Positions 24,388-36,500 of a stretch of DNA of 64,000 nucleotides are shown here, piece after piece (the stretch's first letter is position 1; each line of letters opens with the position of its first letter). The notes beneath the pieces were generated by a model. That model ran no database searches and was not told the DNA's origin. It saw only the letters and a list, made by a program, of their open reading frames with translations. Location: assembly GCA_964017185.1 (NCBI GenBank), contig OZ024876.1, positions 14,819,726-14,883,725 of the forward strand. The letters run 5' to 3'. The stretch is from Rugalucina vietnamica. Taxonomy: Eukaryota > Mollusca > Bivalvia > Lucinida > Lucinidae. The position numbers and the translations under genes were made by a program.

Positions 24388-24515
24388 AAAAATTCAATTA
24401 AAATCTTCCACAGAGAGAAGGAGTTATTGATGAATGATTTGCTGATCGACGATTCAGATTTTCTTATATCAACTTTATATTCCAGTAAAAAGAATTGTCT
24501 ACAAGATTTCTACTG

Positions 24516-24562
24516 ATGTCTGTGGATGTGGTCAGTCGTGTATTGGTCATAGCAATTAGTGG
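24516..24562 (+). CDS. NMRK1: NMRK1 coding exon 1
   Basis: Fifteen codons from ATG plus two bases, ending in ATT AGT GG before donor GTAGGT. Encodes MSVDVVSRVLVIAIS and most of the P-loop Gly. The same frame upstream has a stop at 24486. Too short to appear as a separate ORF; identified from the phase required by exon 2 and from the human GISG motif. Confidence 0.82.
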
Positions 24563-27500
24563 GTAGGTGCCCATCATAACTGAGCCTTTGCCTGAGAAAA
24601 CCAACTATCTGGGTTCCTGACCAGGTCTGACACAAACTGGCCTTGAAGCTTGAAATTTGGGTTTTAAGAAGACGAGGGATTGTACTATTAGTGGAGCAAA
24701 AACAAAGGCACTGATCAGATATACAGTTACTGCACAGCTGATCTGTGTCGCTGTTTTTGTATATGCAGATTGTTGGTTTTCTGGTGCCGCGGCTCATAAA
24801 TACAGCAAGTATAAACACGCTGGGTCTGATCACTTGATTGGTAGCCTTTCTGATTCATTTTTGAAGCAGCCTTTTTGATTGGATGATTACTTTTGAACAG
24901 AGAATTATACACCTTCGCTGATTTAAAAATTACAGTTTCATTATAGTGTTTGGCTCACTGGTCAGAATGTACGTTTATCCTTTGACCGAGCATTCCATTT
25001 ATAAATGGACATTATAATGTCCATCTAAAAATATATCATTACTGAAATATGTCCATGCAATATAGAGAGATTTTAAAAGTTGTAAAAAATGAAAATTTTC
25101 TGTAGAAAAACTTTGATATTTTTCTTATTTTTGCTCAAAACATAGATTGTGGGTACACGTTAGAACCGCCTCGGCGAGGCGGTTCTAACGAGTACCCACA
25201 ATCTATGTTTTGGAGCAAAAATAAGAAAGATAGGCATACCCCTGCATTCCCCAGTTTTTCTATATAAAAGTGGGGTTTAAGGGGGTATATATTGCACGGA
25301 CATGTTTTCCTGATGTGCTTACCACGTCCAGTTTCTGTATGACCAAAATTGTTGGCAAAATGTTTAACACAAGCAGGAAAAGCTTTCAGGTCATATTCAC
25401 TTAATAGAGCATTTTTTTTGCTTTTTTTTTTTTTTTTTTTTTTTTTTTTGTTTGAAACACAGCATAACAAGTCTTCTTTGGGTTTGTGACCAGGTCTTAC
25501 ATAAACAAGGTTTTTATAACAGTTTTTTTTATAGAGACTTAAAACCAATTAAGAAAACAAAGGCTCTAATCAGTTTTCACATATGAGCCTCGTCATGAGA
25601 AAACCGGATTTTTGCCTAAGCGAAACCAGCTTCGCGGTAACCATGAAACAGATCAGTGCCTTTGTTTTCACTACTCAGATAGTACAATTCCTCTTCTTCT
25701 TAAATCCAAAATCTCAAGCTTCTAACCTTTTTTATACCCCGCCACTTTAAAAAGTGCGGGGTATTATGTTATACCCTCCGCAAAAAATTTGCGTTCGAGT
25801 GTCCGTCTGTCCGTCCGTCCGTCAGCGCTTCGTTTCCGTGCTCTAACTTGAGCATTTATTGACCAATTTTTTTCAAACTTTGTATATGAGTTTATATCAG
25901 GAAGGAGTGGTTTGGGATTGAAGATGGGCAAATTTCGTCAAATAAGTACAGAGTTATGGCCCTTGATTTACTTTAAAATTTCGTTTCAGTGCTCTATCTT
26001 GAGCATTTATTGACCAATTTTCTTCAAACTTTGTATAGAAGTTCATGTTAAGAAGGAGTGGTTTGGGATTGTAGATGGGTAAATTTCATCAAATAAGTAC
26101 AGAGTTATGGCCCTTGATTTACGTTAAAATTTCGTTTCCGGGCTCTATCTTCAGCATTTATTGACCAATTTTCTTCAAACTTTGTATAGGAGCTAATATT
26201 AGGAAGGAGTGGTTTGGGATTGAAGATGGATAAATTTTGTTGAATAAGATTAGTACAGAGTTATGGCCTTTGACTTATATTAAAATTTTGTTTCCGGCCT
26301 ATATCTTGGGCATTTATAGACCAATTTTCTTCAAACTTTGTATAGGAGTTCATATTAGGAAGGAGTGGTTTGGGATTGAAGATGGGAAAATTTCGTCAAA
26401 TAAGTACAGAGTTATGGCCCTTGATTTACGTTAAAATTTCATTTTCGGGCTCTATCTGGAGCATTTATCGACCAATTTTCTTCAAATTTTGTATACTTAT
26501 ATATACATAGGAGTTTATATCAGGAAGGAGTGGTTTGGGATTGAAGAATGATAATTTTCGTCAAATAAATACAGAGTAATGGCCCTTGATTTATTTTACA
26601 ATATTGTTTTTAGGCGCTATCTTGAGCATCTGTAGGCCAATTTGCTTCAAACTTTGTTAAGGAGTTCATATCTGGAAGATGTGGTTTGGTATTGTAGATT
26701 AATGCCATGCATTTGTACTAAATTAAATTTGCATGGCGGGGTATCATGCATGCCTGCAGCGCTTTTATTTTTTTCTGTGACTGGAAAGGCTGGTTTGTTT
26801 CAGACCTGGTTGGAAATCCTGAAGACCAGTTTTCTCACGTCACGGCTTATAAGGGAAATACAGATTTTTCTCATGATGCAGCTCGTTTTTTTTATATGAG
26901 CTGCCTTGTTGGAAAACCAACAATGTGGTTGCGGAACGGGTCTGACACAAGCCGAACTGTACAAGGACAGAAGATAGTTAGAGGCTGGAAATTTTGCACA
27001 AATTTAGAGAGTAGAGGAATTGTACTATACATGTAGCGAAAACAAAGGCGCTGATCAGCTTCGTAGTTACTGTGAAGCTGATCTGCGTCTTTGTTTTTGC
27101 ATATGCACATTGTTGGTTTTCCCATGTGGCGGCTCATTTTATATGAACAGGACAACGAACAGCGGTAAGACAACCTTGGTACAGAGACTGTTAGAACAAT
27201 ATAAGAACAGCTGTAAAGTGGGTCAAGATGATTTCTTTCTGGTAAGCGGCTGGAATGTAGACATACATGAGCCAGTGCATGAGAAAACCAACAATTGGGG
27301 TTTCCGACCAGGTCTGACACAAATCAGGCTGTACAGTTACAGAAGATAGCTAGAAGCTTGAAATTTCGGATGAAGGAAGAAGAGAGATTGTACTATCCAT
27401 GTGGCAAAAACAAAGGCGCTGATCAGCTTTGCGGTTACTGCGAAGCTGATTTGCGTCTTTGTTTTCGCATATGCAGATTGTTGGTTTTCTTATGCAGTGG

Positions 27501-30500
27501 CTCAGGTGTAAATTATTCTGGAAAATCATTTGAGCCCTATGAGCTGCATCATAAGAAAACCAGATTTTTTGCATTATGTGAAAACTGAAGCTGATCAGCG
27601 CCTTTGTTTTCACTACACGGATAATACAATTTCTCTTCTTCTTAAATCTGAAATTTCAACCTTCTAGCCTGCTTTTGTGACTGTACAGGGCAGCTTGTGT
27701 CAGACCTGGTCGGAAACCCTGAAGACAGATTTTTGCGCATCACAGCTCATAAAGATTAGCTGCATTGCATTGTCACTGTTTTCACATGAGCTGTGACGCA
27801 ATAAAACCATTCTTCGGGGTTTCCAACCAGGTTTGACACAAACCCACCTATGCACCTACTGAAGATGTCTAGGAGCTTGAAATTTTTGATTTAAGAAAAA
27901 GAGGCATTGTACTATTTGTATAGCAAAAACAAAGACGCTGATCAGCTTCGCAGTTACTGCGAAACTGGTCTGCACCTTTGTTTTCGCATGGGCAAAAATC
28001 CGGTTTTCATGGCTCACATATTTTTGTCAATAATTTAGGACAACAAACAGTGGTAAAACAACACTTGTGCAAAGATTGTTGGAAAACTATAGGAGCAGTT
28101 GTAAAGTGTGTCAGGATGATTTTGGCCTGGTAAGCACTGCTGGATTCAGACATTGTAACATATGAGCCACTTTATTAGAAAACAAGTGATTTATATTTAC
28201 AAAGCAAACTTAGTTATAACCATTGATTCGAGTCAGAATTTTATTTGTTCAGTCACTTGAACAGCGACGAAATGGGTGTACAGTCAGAGTCATTGACATT
28301 CTAGTTGATATATGCGAAGCGTAGACCAAGCTTTTTGTTAAAGCTTATACTTGTTCGTGAACAATTTTGTGTTATTGTTTCAGTCTCCCGCAGATCCAAG
28401 ACTTGCCGAAATTTATCTTCCAGACATAGGACACCATAATTGGGAAGGTATACATAATCTATGTGCAATATGAGCCCCGACCTAGAAAATCTGTCTCCAG
28501 GTTATCTGATCAGTCCTCGGATTATAAAACTTTTTTCATGCTTCATGCTCAGCTCAGCTGAGACCAGAATTTATCTTGCTCATAAATGTTAAAATGCCAA
28601 CAATTGTTGGCATTTCAACATTTATCAGCAGGATAAATTACTGGTTTTGGTGATCTAAACGTGAAATTTCAATTTATTATGGCTATTTCAGCATTTATGA
28701 GCAGTTAAAATTTTTTGCTCAGCTGAGTTGTGCATGAAAACAGTTTTATAACCTAGGGACCAGCTCTGACACAAATTGAGTTGTACATTCTATATACTTG
28801 AGATTGATATGCAGTGACATACCACCAGTTCATATTAATACGCCTTAGTTCTGATATTTGCAAAGTTTATTGTTCAGTGTAGTTTCTCATATGCTGTCAA
28901 CATGATGCAGTGTTCCTATACTTGTTCATCAAACATTGTCCAATACACAGTCTCACTTTTATAGCATCAAGCAAAACCAATCTGGAGAGGCAAAGACTGT
29001 AAAGTACTTGACATTATGACCAATGATAACTATGTTTGAATGCGATTTCAAGTCCACAAATACATGCACAAAATGTCACTGTATGAGATTGAAAATATTT
29101 TTTGATAACCATAGTGCGTAGTGGTCAGAGATACAGGTCAAACGGTCTCGTGGATTTGAACCCAGCTGATGATGAGTTGACTTGGAACATTAAACTACAG
29201 AACAAACCATCACTAAAACATGTCCATGTAATGTATACCCCCCTTGAACCCCTCTTATATATAGCAAAACTGGGGTATGCAGGGGTATACCTATTTTTAG
29301 CTCACCTGAGCTGAAGGCTCACAAGGTGAGCTTATAGGATGGCCATGCCCCAGCGTCCGTCCGGCGTCGTCTGGCGTCCGTCGTCTGTCCACAATTTCAA
29401 AGATCTTCTTCTCTGAAACCACTTGGCCAATCATACTGAAATTTTATATGGAGCATCCATGGAAAGGGGTAACAAAAGTTTGTTCGCGGGAACTTGATAA
29501 CATGACCAAGATGGCCACCACGCCCATATTTGGTATAAACCACTCAAAAATCTTCTTCTCCAGAACCGGCGGGCCGATTTCCACAAAACTTGGTATGTAG
29601 CATCGGGGACTCCAGCCCATCATAGTTTGCACAAATGATGACCCTGGGATGACCTTGACCTATTTTACACCAAGGCCAATTTTGGAAACATAAGCTTTTA
29701 CATGGGAAAAAGTGAAAACTGGATTTTTTGAAAACTATTGCAGCCTGAGACCTGAAAAGTGGTAGATGCAGAGAACTAATGGAGCATATGAAGGTATATA
29801 ATTAATTTAGGTCAAGGTCATCTCTTGACCTTGGCCTGTCTGTCGTTCATACACACTTTTCAAAGATCTTCTTCTCTCAAACCGCTTGGCCAATCAAAGT
29901 GAAAATTTATGTGGAGCATCCTTGGGTAGGGGTTACGAAAGTTTGGTCGCAAAATTCAGGTCACATGACCAAGGTGGCCGCCAAGCCCATATATGGTAAA
30001 AACCTCTCAAAAATCTTCTTCTCCAGAACCAGAAGGCCTATGATTTTGAAACTTGGCATGAAGCATCAGGCAAAAGAGCTCTATAAAGTTTATATAAATC
30101 ATGACCCTGGGATGACCTTGACATATTTTATGGCAAGGTCAACTTAGGTCGCTAATGCATTTGAATGGGAAAAATTAGTAAAATGTAATCAAATGGGGGA
30201 AAACTTGCCGGGAGTATGCATTGACAGAAAATTTATGTTTATGAAAAAACATTTGACCCAAGGGGGTTGTCTGCTCCTGCCTCGGAGCTATATACATGTA
30301 TATGACCATAATATTCAAACATCTTCTCTGAAACCACTGGGCAAATTAAAGCCATACTTTATTCGGAGCATTGTTAGGAACAGGGAATGAAAGTTTGTAT
30401 AAATGGTCAAGGTCACATGACCAAGATGGCCGCCATGGCTGTAAATAGTAAAAACCTTTAAAAATCTTCTACTCAAGAACCAGAAGGCCTATGATTTTGA

Positions 30501-33500
30501 AACTTTGCATGAAGCATCAGGCAATGGAGCTCTACAAAGTTTATATAAGTCATGACCCTGGGATGACCTTGACCTATTTTACGGCAAGATCAACTTAAGT
30601 CGCATATCCCAGATCTCAGGTGTGCGTTTATAGGACCATTTGTCCTCTGGTTCTTATTTTTGCTCCAAAACATAGATTGTGGGTACTCGTTAGAATCGCC
30701 TCGCGGAGGCGGTTCTAACGTTTACCCACAATCTATGTTTTGAGCAAAAATAAGAAAAATATCAAAATTTTTCTAGAAAAATTTTTCATTTTTTACAAAA
30801 TCTCTGTATATTGCATGGGCTTGTTTTTGTATTGCAACCATGTAATTTTGCTTCCAGATTTTCGAGCCCTTGACATGGAGAGGATGGTTAAGACAGTGAA
30901 GGATAAGATCAGACTGTTGGAGAGTAGAGCAGACAGTGAGCAGCCTGTATTATTTGTTGACGGCTTCTCTATCTTTGGATGGAAGTAAGTTTGATTTTGA
31001 TTCTGTCATAGGGTTGGAAATGTACTGTAAATTTGGAAATGTTTGTGAGAACTTTCACAAATTTTCACAAATATTCGCAAATTTGATGCCCCATGAATTC
31101 ATTGTTCTCACTAATAAAGAATCTCTATAAGCCATGAAGACTACACAAACTCTCGTTTGCAAATATAAGACCTCACAAATACATGTAATTCACAAATAGA
31201 AAAGTCACAAAATTAAAGTCACACAAATTTAAATTTACAGTAATGTGGCCCAATCAGGACTTCAAGATTGGACCTCTAGTTTACCATGTGGGTAGTTATA
31301 CTTACTGAGACACCAAGCACATGGTCAACCCATAACAAGTTTACAAAATAAAGTCAGGATTATGAGACTTGAAGTGTTATGACGCGAGAAACCCGGTCTT
31401 CGGGGTCTCCGACCAGGTTGAAACAAACCAAACTGTACAAGCACAGAAGATGACTAGATAGACTGGAAATTTTGGATTTAGAAAGTGGAGGAATTGTACT
31501 ATCGGAGTAGCGAAAAACAAAGGGGCTGATCAGCTGTGCAGTTACTGCACAGCTAATCTGTGCATTTGTTTTCGCATAGGCAAAAGTCCGGTTTTCTCTC
31601 GGTGTGGCTCATATATCTTTTACCTTCATTTTAAGCTTATACAAATGAAAAGACTGATTTAGCGAAAAGTGTTTGAGCTAGAGCCTTTATATTTGATAAA
31701 CTGATTGGGGCTGAGGAGTAGTTTGAATGTTTAAATTTTGAGAATTTTACCTCAAATTTTGACAAAATTACAGAATTTTGAAATTTTGATTGATAATTCC
31801 ACTTTTAGGTGAAATAATTATGAATAATGAAACTTTTGCTAGGGTTTTGAAATTTCATATACAGATTCCTCATAAAAGAATCGTTGACCCATATTTTTAG
31901 CTCACCTGAGCCAAAGGCTCACAAGGTGAGCTTATAAATAGTATACATGTAGTAGTCGAGCCGGCGTCCGTGCATCTGTGCGTCCGTTAACACTTTTAAT
32001 CTTTAATATCTCTAAGACAACAAAGCCAATCATATTCAAAGATTGCATTAGGTTTTGGGCCAGGTCCAATCAGAACTCTGGTTTCCATGGCAACAGATAG
32101 CTCCCATTAAGTTATTATGGGGAAAATGTTGTGGCCACTCTAGCAACTTTATTTTTGATTGGATCTTCTTCAGTCTTGCAGGTAACAAGGACAACCATAA
32201 CATCTCAGATGAGTTCGAATTTCGGCTAGGTTCGACCTCAGATTGCGGAGTTAGCTGCCCCATGAGCGTCTGGAAAAATCCCCATAGACTTATAATGGGA
32301 AAAATGTTGTGGCCACTCTAGCGCCATTATTTTTCAGTGGATCTTCTTCATTCTTGCAGGTAACAAGGACAACTATAATATCTCGGATGGGTTCGAATTT
32401 CAGCTAGATTCGACCTCTGACTGTGGAGTTAGCTGCCCTCGAGTGCTTGAAAAATCATTATTTTGTGTTGTGGCCATTCTAGCGCCATCAATTTTGATCG
32501 GATCTTGTTCATACTTGGAAGCCACAAGGATAGCCATAACATCTCGGATGAGTTCGAATTTCAGCCAGATCAGACTCTTGACCGCAGAGTTATGTGCCCT
32601 TGACTGTGTGAAAAGTCAATATTTAGTGTTGTGGCCACTCTAGCGCCTTCATTTTTATTCGGATATTCTTTATTCTTGGAAGTAACAAGGACATCCATAT
32701 CATCTGGAATGAGTTCAAATTTCGACCAGGTCCAAGCTCTGACTGCAGAGTTATCTACCCTTGAGTGTTTGAAAAATCAATATTTTGTGTTGTGGCCACT
32801 CTAGCGCCTTCAATTTTGATCGGATCTTCTTCAAACTTGGAAGTAACAAGGATAGCCATAACATCTCAGATGAGTTCGAATTTCAGCCAGATCCGACTCT
32901 TGACTGCAGAGTTATCTGCCCTTGACTATGTGAAAAATCAATATCTAGCACCTTCATTTTTATTCGGATCTTCTTTATTCTTGGAAGTAACAAAGACGTC
33001 CATAATATCTTTGATTAGAATTTCGACCAGATCCGACCTCTGACTGCAGAGTTATCTGCCCTTGAGTGTTTGAAAAATCAATATTTATACCCCCCGCAAA
33101 ACGAAGTTTTAGGGGGGTATACTGTTTTCAGCCTGTCCGTAATTCCGTGATTCCGTGACTCCGTCATTCCGTCAACATTTTGACATCTTTGCTGAATTAC
33201 TTAAGTAGTTTTTGCCCGATGTTCTTCAAATTTTCAACACACCTTCACCATTAGACAACACATGTGTGATATGAATTTAGGGGCCAAAGGGTCAGTTTTG
33301 CAAGAGTTATGGGACTTTTTAAATCTATACATAGAATGTTTGCAATAGTGCTAATAGTGCATACTTTGTGAAATCAACTCCTCCTTACAGCTTTCAATAT
33401 TCTCTTTTGATACTTTGCAGATATGTGCCAGAGATATTGAAGATATGCATGAAGAAGTATTATGCTGAAGAAATGAATTTTGACAAATTTACAGCATTTT

Positions 33501-36500
33501 GAACTTAGCCAATTTTCAATAATTGCCATATTCAACAATGGTTGGTAGTGCATAGTTTGTGAAATCAACTCCTCCTAGGGCTTTCAGTATTTCTTTTCAA
33601 TACTTAGCAGACATGTTCCACACATATTGAAGATGTGCATGAAGAATTATTATGATGAAAAAATAATTTTTGACAAATTTACAGCATTTTTCAACATAGC
33701 CCTTTTTTGACCATTACTTATATACAATAATGGTTGATAGTGCATAGTTTGTGAAATCAACTTCTCCTAGGACTTTCAGTATTTCTTTTCAATACTTTGC
33801 AGACATGTTCCACGCATATTGAAGATGTGCATGAAGAATTATAATGCTGAAAAAATAATTTTTGACAAATTTACAGCAATTTTTAACGTAGCCATTTTTT
33901 GACCATTGCTTATGCAATAATGGTTGGTAGTGCATATTTTGTGAAATCAACTCCTCCTAGGGCTTTCAGTATTTCCTTTCAATACTTTGCAGACATGTTC
34001 CACACATATTGAAGATGTGCATGAAGAATTATAATGATGAAAAAATAATTGTTGACAAATTTACAGCATTTTTTAACATAGTCAATTTTGACCATTGCTT
34101 ATATACAATAATGGTTGGTAGTGCATACTTTGTGAAATCAACTTCTCCAAGGGCTTTCAGTATTTCTGTTCAATACTTTGCAGACATGTTCCACCCATAT
34201 TGAAGATGTGCATGAATAATTATAATACTGAAAAATTAATTTCTGACAAATTTACAGCATTTTATAACATAGCCATTTTTTTACCATTGCTTATATACAT
34301 TAATGGTTGGTAGTGCATAGTTTGTGAAATCAACTCCTCCTAGGGCTTTCAGTATTTCTTTTCAATACTTTGCAGACATGTTCCACACATATTGAAGATG
34401 TGCATGAATAATTGTAATACTGAAAAAGTGATTTTTGACTAATTTACATCATTTTTAGCTCGACTGCACGAAGTGCATAGAGCTATTGCAGTCACCCCGG
34501 TCGTCCACGTTCCCGTTCCCGTTCCCGTGCGCGTGCGCGTGCGCGTCACACTTGCGTTAAAGTTTTCTAGAAGTCCATATCTTGACAACCACTCATCAGA
34601 AAGCATTCATACTTGGACCATAGATACCCTGTAGGGTTAGCTTTCATTCCATGGCATCGGGCCCCTGGGTCCAGGCCAGGGGGTGGGGCTGGAGGTTAAA
34701 ATCTAGAACACCTTCAAAAATTGCAATTCTTATGTTAAAGTTTTCTAGAAGTCCATATCTTGACAACCACTCATCAGAAAGCATTGATACTTGGGCCATT
34801 GACACCCTGTAGGGTCGGCTTTCATTCCATGGCATCAGATCCCTGGGTCCATGCCAGGGGGTGGGGCTAGAGGTTAAAATCTAGAACACCATTAATAATA
34901 ATGGCTTTTCTGTGATATAGTATTCTAGAAGTCTATATCTTGAAAACTTTTTATCAGAGGGCTTTCATACTCGGACCATAGGTACCCTGTAGGGTTGAGT
35001 TTCATTCCATGGCATCGGGCCCCTGGGTCCATGCCTGTGGGGTGGGGCTGGAGGTTAAAAACTAGAACACTAAAAAATAGATGTACTGCTGTGTAACTTT
35101 TACAAGGAGGCATATCTTGACAACAACTTATCATAAAGCATTCATACTTCATACACTTTAGGTTCCATGACATCGGACCTCTGGGTCGGAGTCAGGGGGG
35201 CAGGGCTAGAGGTCAAAATCTAGAACTCCCCGATTTTTTTCTTCTTTTTATTTCTTAATAGAAACAACTTAGGAGGATGGTTGGTCATTCATCTTTTGAC
35301 TTTGTGACACTGACTTGTGTGTCATGACGATAAGGGTCGGTTGACCTACTTTCCATGGTTCAGTGATTTTGCCTTATATCTTGACACTCAATTAGTATAT
35401 TTTCTTACTTCTTTTAGATTATGAGTTAGTACGACCAGGCCTTTGACCCCAATATACTTATAGGTCACTGTGACCTAATTTCACGGTTCAGTGATTTTGC
35501 CTTATATCTTGACACTCAATTAGCACGGCTAACAAACCTTTAAATGCGTAACCGCCGGTTAAGAAAGAAAATCCGATTCACGCCCTTCCGGTTCCGCATA
35601 TGAAGACCAAGAAAAGGTAAACAAAACATACACTACTAGGATCGATTGATGATTATATTTTAGTACAGAATTATATCGATTATCTATGAATGCTATTTTG
35701 TCACTTATTTACTATTGTAACTCAGCACCAAAGTAGCTCGCAAAATAATTTGATGGTCTTTGAGTTATTTATTCCCTTCTTCGAACCTGGTGTTCCAACA
35801 AGGCCAAAGTCGGCGAAATACAACTAAAATTGGACAATTTGCTGGTAAATATCAAATTTTAGTGATTGTTCCACGACAAATTTACTGATATGTATTAACT
35901 AAATTGCATCTGATGTCTGAGCCAGTATTTCGTTGTGTTAGTGCCCGTCATTATCGATTTGAAGGGAAGGAAAAGATGGGTACGCATTTAATCATTAAAA
36001 TATGAAGGATATATTTCAAGATACGTTTGAAAACCTCAACCAGTTCAAGTTATGGTATTTATTTCCCTGTAAAGCGTTTTGAAAGACATAAAACCAAGAA
36101 AAAACAAATTAAAGTATACAGAATGCTGTAAAATCGTCTTCATGAACAGGAATATCATGCATGTGAACTATTGTATTACATGTATTTCATAGACAGTTTG
36201 TATTATTTTATATCAAACATTTTCACTGAAAATATCACAAACACACCAAATTTGAGTAAGCAACTATTAAGAAAGGACGAGAGAATGTAACAATAATCTT
36301 CAGCGTAAAACAATTAACAAAAACAAAAACTTTCATACATGTGTTCTATAATGACTATATTGCTATCATTCTAATGATTAAATTCGTAACCAAAATGCTG
36401 ACACAGCTTTTATCCACATATGCATAGAATGCATTGGCCAGAGGCAACGAAACTGTCACCAGACCTCACACAGTGTTAAAATCATCTGCGCACTGTATTG

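Noticed and set aside
23384-24397. Several overlapping minus-strand ORFs of 70-140 codons with repeating FGP, SFQ, RVI motifs
   Set aside because: They translate the 16-bp array F6; several frames are open at once, as expected for a repeat, and no domain is present.
25734-26770. Possible ERE-like or coding signal in family T units
   Set aside because: Units hold no palindromic half-sites, and their short ORFs change frame from unit to unit.
26892-27613. ORFs of 90-140 codons on both strands around the P-loop exon
   Set aside because: They run through palindromic MITE-B copies; only the 91-bp exon inside is coding.
29130-29180. tRNA-like box motifs (GTAGTGGTCAGAGATACAGG, GGATTTGAACCC)
   Set aside because: The two boxes are in opposite orientation, so they cannot form one pol III promoter.
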